Below are positions 24,472-31,707 of a DNA stretch of 54,569 bases, in pieces; positions within the stretch are counted from its first letter, which is position 1, and every line of letters begins with the position of its first letter. The position numbers and the translations under genes were made by a program. Below the pieces are notes generated by a model. The model ran no database searches. It was not told where the DNA came from and was given only the letters and a program-made list of their open reading frames with translations. This stretch comes from an uncultured bacterium (GTDB lineage: Bacteria; Desulfobacterota; Desulfobaccia; Desulfobaccales; 0-14-0-80-60-11): positions 1-54,569 of the forward strand of contig CALEAV010000037.1 in NCBI GenBank assembly GCA_937943575.1, read 5' to 3'.

Positions 24472-25707
24472 ATGAAGGAACAGCGTCTGAAACTGCACCG
24501 CCTCACCGGCCTGGCTCTGGCCCTGGCGATCCTGTTCTTCGGCCTCCCGGCCCTGGCGGACGAGCTGGCGGACCTCCAGGCGGCCCTCAAGGCCCGGGGG
24601 GCCCGCTGGCAGGCCGGCGACAACCCCATTGCCCGCCTCCCCAAGGAGAAGCGCCGGGCCCTGGTGGGCCTGATCAAGAAACCTGAACCGGAGGGCGAGG
24701 AGCTTCTCAGCGCCGCCCGGGAACCTTTGACAGGCCTGCCTCCCGCCCTGGACTGGCGCAATAACAACGGCAACTGGGTCACCCCGGTGCGCAACCAGGG
24801 CAGCTGCGGCAGCTGCTGGGCCTTCGCCACCGCCGGCGCCCTGGAGTCCTACCAGCTGCGGCTCCGGAACACCCCGGGGGTGGATCTCAATCTGGCGGAA
24901 CAGATCCTCGTCTCCTGTTCCGGGGCAGGCTCCTGCAGCGGCGGCTTTATCGGCTCGGCCTCAAACTATCTCCGGGACACCGGCCTGCCGGTGGAGTCCT
25001 GCTACCCCTACACCGCCACCAACGGCAGCTGCAGCAATGCCTGCAGCACCGCCTTCACCAGCACGTATGAGATTGACGCCTGGGCCTATGTCTGCACCAC
25101 CTCCCCCACGGTGACCGCCCTGAAAAACGCCCTTTACACCTACGGGCCGCTGGTCACCACCATGGACGTCTATTCCGATTTTTACTATTACAAGACCGGC
25201 GTCTACCATTATACCTCCGGCAGTTATCAGGGCGGCCACGCCATCCTGCTGGTGGGCTATGACGACGGCAGGCAGGCCTTTCTGGCCAAAAACAGCTGGG
25301 GCACCGGCTGGGGGGAGAGCGGCTATTTCTGGATCGGCTATGATCAGCTGGCCCCCAACACCGCCACCCCCAGGGGCTGCGAGTTCGGCTACTACACGAT
25401 TGCTTACCAAAGCACCAGTCCCCCGCCGTCGCCCAGCTGCACCTACAGCGTCAGCCCCACGAGCTTCAGCATCCCCCGCAGCGGCGGGACGGGCTACACG
25501 ATCACCGTCACCGCCTCCGGCACCAGCGGCTGCAGCTCCTGGAAGCCCACCACCAGCGCCTCCTGGATCACCATCACCTCACCCACCGGGTATGTGACGG
25601 GGAGCGGGAGTGTGGTCTTCAAAGTGGCCCCCAACCTGACCCGGCGGACCCGCACTGCCACCATCTCCGTGGCCGGGGTGACCGTTACGGTGACCCAGAG
25701 GAGATGA
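24472..25707 (+). CDS. Secreted papain-family (C1) cysteine peptidase with C-terminal BACON-like domain
   Basis: 411 aa. A signal peptide spans residues 1-29 (cleavage after FGLPALA). A short propeptide-like segment of about 60 residues lacks the eukaryotic ERFNIN pattern. The peptidase domain has oxyanion Q109, nucleophile C115 (GSCGSCWAF), H256 and N274 (NSWGTGWGESGY). A proline-rich linker precedes a beta-sandwich (about 324-408) with SPTSFSIPRSGG and SASWITI, features of BACON domains that bind glycans or proteins. AAGGAG lies 8 bases before ATG 24472. It should act outside the inner membrane. The adjacent TadE/TadG-like genes suggest a cell-surface role. Confidence 0.9.
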   Translation: MKEQRLKLHRLTGLALALAILFFGLPALADELADLQAALKARGARWQAGDNPIARLPKEKRRALVGLIKKPEPEGEELLSAAREPLTGLPPALDWRNNNGNWVTPVRNQGSCGSCWAFATAGALESYQLRLRNTPGVDLNLAEQILVSCSGAGSCSGGFIGSASNYLRDTGLPVESCYPYTATNGSCSNACSTAFTSTYEIDAWAYVCTTSPTVTALKNALYTYGPLVTTMDVYSDFYYYKTGVYHYTSGSYQGGHAILLVGYDDGRQAFLAKNSWGTGWGESGYFWIGYDQLAPNTATPRGCEFGYYTIAYQSTSPPPSPSCTYSVSPTSFSIPRSGGTGYTITVTASGTSGCSSWKPTTSASWITITSPTGYVTGSGSVVFKVAPNLTRRTRTATISVAGVTVTVTQRR

Positions 25708-25990
25708 GGCGCACCGCCCAGGGGAGGAGAGCGGGCCCCTCTCCTCCCCTGGGGTGCCGCCGGGGGTCGGCCGGGCCCCCCAGAGGGGGAGAAGCCCTGG
25801 GTCTCCCCCGGAGGTGTCCCTCCCTTCCTCCCGCCCCCGCCCGTCTTAAAGTTTTTGGCTCCTCATGCCGATACATAAGCTGAACCCTGCCGGCGGCGGC
25901 CGCATGAGTCCAGCAGGTCTCCAAGCGCCGGCAAAGGGCGGTCCGGGCCACCCCACCGCATCGGTGGCACCACGGAGGCTGGAGGAAGAG

Positions 25991-26494
25991 ATGGCCCCCC
26001 ACACGGTCAACACATGCCGACGGCCCCGGCAGGCCGGCAACGTCACCCTGGAACTGGCCCTCATCCTGCCCCTCCTGCTCCTCATCCTGGGAGGGGCCCT
26101 GGATCTGGGAATGCTCTTCTGGGAGAAGCAGGTTCTCACCAACGCCACCCGGGAAGGCGCCCGGGCCGCCAGCAAGGTGGACGGCCCCAGCGGCGTGGGG
26201 CCCGCCCGGGTGCGCCAGATCGTCCAGGATTACCTCACCCAGCATCGCATCAAGGATGCCAACGGCCAGCCCCTGGTGCTGAGCGACAGCCAGTTCAGCT
26301 ACACCTGGGAGTACACTGCCACCGGCACCCTGGTAACCGTTGCCCTGCAGCAGATCCCCTACCGGATGATGCTGCTCCCCAACTTCCGGTCCTTTTTCGG
26401 CTACACCCGGCAACCCGGGGACCAGACCTTTTTCCTCCAGGCTCGCACCGTGATGGCGGCGGAGTGGCATGTCAGTGTGCCGCCGTCTCCGTAG
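25991..26494 (+). CDS. TadE-like pseudopilin-type protein
   Basis: 167 aa. The N-terminal region resembles TadE: QAGNVTLELALILP with the conserved Glu, followed by a hydrophobic helix LLLLILGGALDLGMLF and NATREGARAAS. TadE-type proteins are processed by a prepilin peptidase and act in Tad/Flp pilus assembly or in surface structures. ATG 25991 has GGAGG 5 bases upstream; earlier in-frame starts lack similarity. No tadA, tadB, tadC, rcpA or flp gene is visible, so this is either a satellite cluster or part of a different assembly. Confidence 0.78.
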   Translation: MAPHTVNTCRRPRQAGNVTLELALILPLLLLILGGALDLGMLFWEKQVLTNATREGARAASKVDGPSGVGPARVRQIVQDYLTQHRIKDANGQPLVLSDSQFSYTWEYTATGTLVTVALQQIPYRMMLLPNFRSFFGYTRQPGDQTFFLQARTVMAAEWHVSVPPSP

Positions 26495-26536
26495 ACATGG
26501 CAGCGGCTAGGCCGGCAACTCAGCAGGAGAACGCCT

Positions 26537-27537
26537 ATGAGACGCGGGATCTTTTGGCGGGACGAACGGGGGGTGGGGCTCCCCCTCATGGGCGTCGCCC
26601 TGGCGGCGGCCCTCGGCATTCTGGCCGTCACCGTCGACCTGGGACGCCTCTACATGGTGAAAAGCGAGCTGCAGCGGGCCGCGGACGCCGCCGCCCTGGC
26701 CGGGGCCCATCGGCTCTTTGTGGCGCCGGAGAACGCGGGAAAGGTGATGCCCATCTCCCTGGACTGCACCCGGGCCGTCAACGCCGCCCTGGCCCTGGGA
26801 ACCTCCAACCCACGGATGCCAACCCCCTCCCGGGAGGGAACCTGAACATCCAGGTGGGTTACTACGATCTGAACACCCAGGCGTTTACTGAAACCGGCTG
26901 CGGCAATCCCCTCACCGTCAATGCGGTGCAGGCGGTGGCCACCAAGCCGGTGGCCCTCTATGTGGGCGGGATCATCACCGGCTCCTCCACGGTGACCCTG
27001 ACGGCCCGGGCCATCGCCCTGAGCGGCGCCGTGGGCCAGGTGCCGCCGGGCACCAAGACCCTGCCCCTGGCGGTGGACAACGACAAGCTCCCCTCCATGG
27101 GCCAGAAACTGGTCATCCACCTCAACCCCACCCCCGGGGATGACGGCTGCTGGCACACCTTCTTCTGGCAGAACCCCGCCTCCTCCCTCATCCGGGACAT
27201 CATCGAGGACAAGGTGCAGACCCCGCCCCTGAAAGTGGGGGACTTTATCAAGGTCAAGGAGGGGGTGGATGACGCCAGCCTCAAGAAATTGGGGAATGCC
27301 CTGAGAGACAGGGGGGGCACCTGGGATGTGATGCTGCCGGTGATCCAGGCGGAGTCCCACACCGGATGGGTTGAAGTCCTGGGCTTTGCCGCCATCCGCC
27401 TCACCCTGGTGGATGCCTCCGGAAAGGACAAGCGCCTCGAGGCGGAAACCCTGAACTACTATGTGGCCCCCGGGGCCCAGCCCGGCGGCCCCTCCTACTA
27501 TGGGCTGCTGGCCGGCTCCCCCTCCCTGGTGCAGTAG
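26537..27537 (+). pseudogene. TadG-like (TadE/G N-terminal domain) gene with a frameshift
   Basis: The first frame (26537-26845) begins with a TadG-type N-terminus: RDERGVGLPLMGVALAAALG, a membrane helix, then DLGRLYMVKSELQRAADAAALAGAH, the classic Tad_N pattern. It breaks after TSNP near 26810. The rest of the protein continues in another frame from PTDANPLPGGNLN to the stop at 27537, with a beta-rich C-terminal region of about 240 residues. Adding one C in the CCC at 26809-26811 restores a 333-aa protein. This is either a recent frameshift mutation or a homopolymer sequencing error. It lies 43 bases after the TadE-like gene. Confidence 0.72.
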
Positions 27538-27916
27538 GCCGGGGTAAAGGAATGCCCTAAACGGCCGACTGCCGGGGGGAGACGGGGGGAGGAGGCGGAC
27601 GCGGGGACGAGGGGGCGGAGGATTCGGGGGAGGGGAACTTCGCAGATGCCCGGGGACAGGGGGGCCGGGGGGTCGGCCGGCCACCATCCCGTCAGCGCGC
27701 CCATCAAAGCGATGCGGGGATGCCGGGGAGAGGGGGCGAAGGGGTGCTAAGGGGGCGGCTGGCGGCGGAGGCCCTCCGGAGGCGCCTCACGGGGAGGGGG
27801 CCCGAAGAGGGCCAGCCGCGCAGGTTCTCACCGATCTTTGGTCATGCGTCCCAGGCGCCCCGGGGAAAGCTGAGCTTGGAGGCGCCGGCGGCTTTGGGGG
27901 GAGATTCCTTTGCCCC
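27538..27916. other. G-rich intergenic region between the TadG-like gene and lpxI
   Basis: No gene seen on either strand. The plus strand carries many G tracts: between 27573 and 27639 there are at least six runs of four or more G, and further runs follow to about 27760. No terminator with a T tract is seen for either converging gene. Confidence 0.5.
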
Positions 27917-28762
27917 TCAAGAGGCCTCGCCCTGGCCGGGCTGCCCCGAAGGGGGGGCGGCGATGCCCCAGACCGCAATGCCCTCCCGCTCGGCCCGGCC
28001 CAGCATCTCCTCCCGGTCGAAGATGATGGTGGTCCCGGCCTCGATGGCCAAGACCCGGGCCCCCACCTCGGCCATGGTGGCGATGGTGCCCGCCCCCACC
28101 GCCGGCTGGTCGAAGCGCAGATCCTGCTGGGGTTTGGCCACCTTCACCACCACCGCCCCGGGCCCGGCCAGGCGGCCCCCCCGCCGGATGGCCTCATCGG
28201 TACCCTCCACCGTCTCCACCGCGGTCACCACCTGATTGCGCACCACCACGCACTGGCCCAGATCCAGCCGGCCGATCTCCTTGGCCATCTGGTAGCCGAA
28301 GGCGATGTCCGCCTGCTGCCGGCGGTTGGGCCGGTGCCGGGTGAGGGGCCCGGCCGGGGCCAGAAGCTCCTCCTGGAAGAGGGTGGCGGGCGCAATGACG
28401 ATCCCCTCCCGCTCCAGTTCGTCGGCCACCGCCCGGAGGAGGCGGTCATCCCTGCCCGGGCCCACCCGGCGCAGGATGCTCAGGGCCCGAAGATCCGGCC
28501 GGAAATGGGAGAAGAGGCGGCCCCGGTTCACCGCCCCGGCCATGAGGGCCTGGGTGACCCCGGCGGCCTTGAAGATGCGGATGATCTTCCCCAGCTGCCC
28601 CACGTAGACCCAGTGCAGCTCATCCACCAGCTCCGCCAGGGCGGGGTCGGTCTCCTGCCGGTGGGCCACGGCGATGACCCTGAGGCCCCGGCTCCGGGCG
28701 GCTTGGGCACAGAGGCGGGGAAACTGGCCGCTACCCGCGATGAGTCCGATTTTCCCGGCCAT
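27917..28762 (-). CDS. lpxI: UDP-2,3-diacylglucosamine pyrophosphatase LpxI
   Basis: Metal-dependent enzyme that cleaves UDP-2,3-diacylglucosamine to lipid X and UMP in lipid A synthesis, replacing LpxH. The N-terminal domain starts KIGLIAGSGQFP. The C-terminal catalytic domain contains GQCVVVRNQVVTAVETVEGTDEA, VVVKVAKPQQDLRFDQPAVG and GTIIF, all family hallmarks. 281 aa is normal. It overlaps the 3' end of lpxA by 32 bases and ends the operon. Confidence 0.93.
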   Translation of the reverse strand: MAGKIGLIAGSGQFPRLCAQAARSRGLRVIAVAHRQETDPALAELVDELHWVYVGQLGKIIRIFKAAGVTQALMAGAVNRGRLFSHFRPDLRALSILRRVGPGRDDRLLRAVADELEREGIVIAPATLFQEELLAPAGPLTRHRPNRRQQADIAFGYQMAKEIGRLDLGQCVVVRNQVVTAVETVEGTDEAIRRGGRLAGPGAVVVKVAKPQQDLRFDQPAVGAGTIATMAEVGARVLAIEAGTTIIFDREEMLGRAEREGIAVWGIAAPPSGQPGQGEAS

Positions 28763-29543
28763 TGGCGGGGGTGATGCCTCGCTCGGAGGTCTCCACGAAG
28801 GCGAGGAGGTGCTGCACCTCGGGGACGTGGCCCCATTCCTGCCGAACCCTGGCCAGCGCCTCCTTCAGGGGGCCGGTGGGGGAGAGGAACAGGGCGTCAA
28901 AGGCCTGACGCAGGGCCTGGAGGGTGGCGTCGCTGAACCCGGCCCGCTTGAGGCCCACCAGGTTGAGGCCCATGAGCTTGGCTCGGTTGCCGTACACCAG
29001 GCTGTAGGGCGGCACATCCCGGGCCACCGCCGAGGCGCCTCCCACGAAGGCATGGCGGCCGATGCGGCAGAACTGGTGGATGGCGGCCAGGCCGCTGATG
29101 ATGGCCCGGTCCTCCACCAGGATGTGGCCCGCCAGGGTGGCGGCGTTGGACATGATCACGCCGTTGCCGATGATGCAGTCGTGGGCCACGTGGGTGTAGG
29201 CCATGAAGAGATTGCCGTTGCCCACCCGGGTGACGCCGCCGCCGGCGCCGGTGCCCCGGTGCAGGGTGGCATACTCCCGGATGGTGTTGTCATCCCCGAT
29301 GATGAGTTCGGTGCGCTCACCCTGGAATTTCAGATCCTGGGGAATCTCCCCCACCGAGGCGAACTGGAAGATGCGGCAGCGGGCCCCGATGGTGGTGAAC
29401 TCTTTGATGACCACATGGGGGCCGATCTCGGTGTCGGCGCCGATGACCACCCGGCCGGAGATGATGCTGTAGGGGCCCACCGTGACCCCGTCTCCCAGCT
29501 CCGCCGCGGGGTCCACAATGGCGGTGGGGTGGATGCGGGCCAT
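28731..29543 (-). CDS. lpxA: UDP-N-acetylglucosamine acyltransferase LpxA
   Basis: First enzyme of lipid A synthesis, transferring 3-hydroxyacyl from ACP to UDP-GlcNAc. It has a left-handed beta helix of hexapeptide repeats from IHPTAIVDPAAELGDG onward, the catalytic His in YTHVAHDCIIGN, and the C-terminal helical part starting NLVGLKRAGFS. ATG 29543 gives 270 aa and the typical MARIHPTAIV start; a GTG two codons upstream overlaps the fabZ stop. Cytoplasmic homotrimer. Confidence 0.95.
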   Translation of the reverse strand: MARIHPTAIVDPAAELGDGVTVGPYSIISGRVVIGADTEIGPHVVIKEFTTIGARCRIFQFASVGEIPQDLKFQGERTELIIGDDNTIREYATLHRGTGAGGGVTRVGNGNLFMAYTHVAHDCIIGNGVIMSNAATLAGHILVEDRAIISGLAAIHQFCRIGRHAFVGGASAVARDVPPYSLVYGNRAKLMGLNLVGLKRAGFSDATLQALRQAFDALFLSPTGPLKEALARVRQEWGHVPEVQHLLAFVETSERGITPANGRENRTHRG

Positions 29544-29545
29544 CC

Positions 29546-30001
29546 TCACTCCCCTCCGCTGCCCACGGCGGCCATGATCTCCCCCTCCGCCACCAGGGTC
29601 TGATTCACGAAGGCCTTGCCCGCCATCTTGTAAAACCTCTTGCCCCCCCGGATGGTGGTGAGCTCCATGATCAGCTGATCCCCGGGAATGACCGGTTTGC
29701 GGAAGCGCATCTTGTCCACCCCCATGAGGTAGATGGCGGCCTCCTCCTGGAGATCCGGGGTGGACAGCAAAGCCAGGATCCCCCCCACCTGGGCCATGGC
29801 CTCAATGATGAGCACTCCGGGCATGATGGGGTTGTTGGGGAAGTGGCCCGGGAAGAAGGGCTCATTCAAGGTGACGTTTTTCAGGCCCACCACCCGCTTG
29901 CCGATCTCCAGCTCCAGGATGCGGTCCACCAGGAGAAAGGGATACCGGTGGGGCAGCAGACGCTTGATGGCGGCCAAATCCAGGGACGTGGGTGCGCTCA
30001 T
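29546..30001 (-). CDS. fabZ: 3-hydroxyacyl-ACP dehydratase FabZ
   Basis: Hot-dog fold dehydratase of type II fatty acid synthesis. The active site is His in [23 protein letters not shown] with the Glu of the last helix. [14 protein letters not shown] is the N-terminal signature. 151 aa is normal. The ATG at 30001 overlaps the lpxD stop by 4 bases (ATGA), and its own stop lies 2 bases before the lpxA ATG. The gene competes with LpxA and LpxD for the same 3-hydroxyacyl-ACP pool, which explains its usual place between them. Confidence 0.95.
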   Translation of the reverse strand: MSAPTSLDLAAIKRLLPHRYPFLLVDRILELEIGKRVVGLKNVTLNEPFFPGHFPNNPIMPGVLIIEAMAQVGGILALLSTPDLQEEAAIYLMGVDKMRFRKPVIPGDQLIMELTTIRGGKRFYKMAGKAFVNQTLVAEGEIMAAVGSGGE

Positions 30002-31041
30002 GACTCCGTCTCGGGAGGGGGGCCGCCGGTGAGGGCGGCCATCTGTTGTTCCAGTTTTTTCAGGCGCTTGTAGATCTCCGGCAGTTTGACCATGACGCCG
30101 TGCATGGCCAGAAATTCTTTGTAGGGGCGGGCGGGGGAGCCCAACATCACCTGGCCGGGGCCCACGGAGTGGGTGAGGGCGCTTTTCCCCCCCACCTGGA
30201 CCCCATCCCCCACCTCCAGATGGCCCACTACCGCCGCCTGGCCGCCCAGGACCACCCGCTTCCCCAGCCTGGCGGAGCCGGCGATCCCCACCTGGGCCAC
30301 CAGAATGGAGTGCTCCCCCACCACCACATTGTGGCCCACCTGCACCAGGTTGTCGATCTTGGTGCCCCGGCCGATGCGGGTCTCGCCCAGGGCGGCCCGG
30401 TCGATGGTGGTGTTGGCGCCGATCTCCACGTCGTCCTCGATGACCACGATGCCCAGTTGGGGAATCTTTTCGTGGCCCTGGGGGGTGGGGACGTAACCGA
30501 AGCCGTCGGCGCCGATGACTGCGCCGCTGTGGATGATGACCCGGGCCCCCAGGCGGCAGCGGTCCAGGATGGTGACCCGGGGGTGGAGATAGCTGTCGGG
30601 CCCGATTTCCACCCCCTGGCCCAGGACGCACCCCGGCCCGATGGTCACCCGGTCCCCCAGGCGGCAGCCGTCGCCGATGAAGGCGAAGGGCGCCACGGAG
30701 ACCTCCGCCCCCAGTTGGACGCCCTCCCCCAGACAGGCCTGGTCGCTCACCCCCGGCCAGCGCCAGGGCGGGGGCGCAAAGAGGGCCGCGGCCCGGGCAT
30801 AGGCGAGATACGGCTGGGGCACCACAATGCAGGGCCGGCCCAGATCAGCCCATTCCGGCGCCACGAGGAAGGCCGCCGCCCGGCTGCCGGGGACCTTTTT
30901 CAGATACCTCTTCTGGGCGATGAAACTCAGATCCCGGGGGGTGGCCTGATCCACCGCCGCAATGCCGGAAATCCGCAGATCACCGGGGCCTCTGAGCTCT
31001 CCGCCCAGGCGGGCCGCCAGTTCCGCCAGGGTGTATTCCAT
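29998..31041 (-). CDS. lpxD: UDP-3-O-(3-hydroxyacyl)glucosamine N-acyltransferase LpxD
   Basis: Third lipid A enzyme, adding the N-linked 3-hydroxyacyl chain. The N-terminal uridine-binding domain includes [19 protein letters not shown] hexapeptide-repeat beta helix follows, with the catalytic His in [13 protein letters not shown]. The C-terminal helix [15 protein letters not shown] trimerises. ATG 31041 gives 347 aa; an upstream in-frame start at 31074 adds 11 unconserved residues. Its stop overlaps the fabZ start. Confidence 0.95.
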   Translation of the reverse strand: MEYTLAELAARLGGELRGPGDLRISGIAAVDQATPRDLSFIAQKRYLKKVPGSRAAAFLVAPEWADLGRPCIVVPQPYLAYARAAALFAPPPWRWPGVSDQACLGEGVQLGAEVSVAPFAFIGDGCRLGDRVTIGPGCVLGQGVEIGPDSYLHPRVTILDRCRLGARVIIHSGAVIGADGFGYVPTPQGHEKIPQLGIVVIEDDVEIGANTTIDRAALGETRIGRGTKIDNLVQVGHNVVVGEHSILVAQVGIAGSARLGKRVVLGGQAAVVGHLEVGDGVQVGGKSALTHSVGPGQVMLGSPARPYKEFLAMHGVMVKLPEIYKRLKKLEQQMAALTGGPPPETES

Positions 31042-31123
31042 GGGGGGCTCGGCTGTGGGCCCGGAGGCGGCCACGGCCGGAGCCCGGCCGCCCCGCAGCC
31101 CTCATGCCTCCAGGCGAAGGCGG

Positions 31124-31624
31124 TTACTTGAACCGGGCCCGGACCTTCTCGGTGATGTCCAGGTTCTTGTTGCGCACGAAGATGCCGGCCTTGGGGAGGA
31201 CCAGGTCCAGCTTCTCCTCGTTGGCCACCGCCTCCACCGCCTGCTCCAGTTTCTTCATCAGGGGCCCCAGTTCCTGCTCCTGGAGTCTGGCCAGGGCCTT
31301 GTCGGCCTCCTGGGCGGATTTCTGCAGGTCGCTGGCCTTTTTCTGGAGCTCCTCTTCCTTGCGCTTGCGGGCGTCCTCCTTCATGACCCCCTTTTGCTTT
31401 TCAAATTCCTCAATCTGCCGGGCCAGCTCCTGGCGCCGCTGCTCCAGGGGACGCCCCATTTCCTCCATCTTGCGCTTCAGGGTGTCCTGAACCCGCTTGC
31501 CTTCCGGGGACTTGCCAATGATGTCGTTGACATCCACCACCCCGATCTTCACCTGGGCCTCAGCCCCGGCCGGGGAGAAGGCCAGCAGCGCCGCCGCTGC
31601 CAGCACGATGCACCATGCGTACAT
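31124..31624 (-). CDS. OmpH/Skp-family periplasmic chaperone
   Basis: 166 aa with a signal peptide ending near AEA (about residue 22). The mature protein starts QVKIGVVDVNDIIGKSPEGK, then has two long Lys/Glu-rich helices (about 50-125) that form the tentacles of the jellyfish-like trimer, and a C-terminal strand VLPKAGIFVRNKNLDITE. Skp holds unfolded outer-membrane proteins for the BAM complex. AAGGAGGAAGTGC precedes the ATG. The place between bamA and lpxD is conserved in many Gram-negatives. Confidence 0.92.
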   Translation of the reverse strand: MYAWCIVLAAAALLAFSPAGAEAQVKIGVVDVNDIIGKSPEGKRVQDTLKRKMEEMGRPLEQRRQELARQIEEFEKQKGVMKEDARKRKEEELQKKASDLQKSAQEADKALARLQEQELGPLMKKLEQAVEAVANEEKLDLVLPKAGIFVRNKNLDITEKVRARFK

Positions 31625-31707
31625 GCACTTCCTCCTTAAGGTTTTTCCGCCATGAATATCCCCGGAGGGCAATCCGGGGGTGAGGGGAATCGCCGGCGGC
31701 AGGGCCC

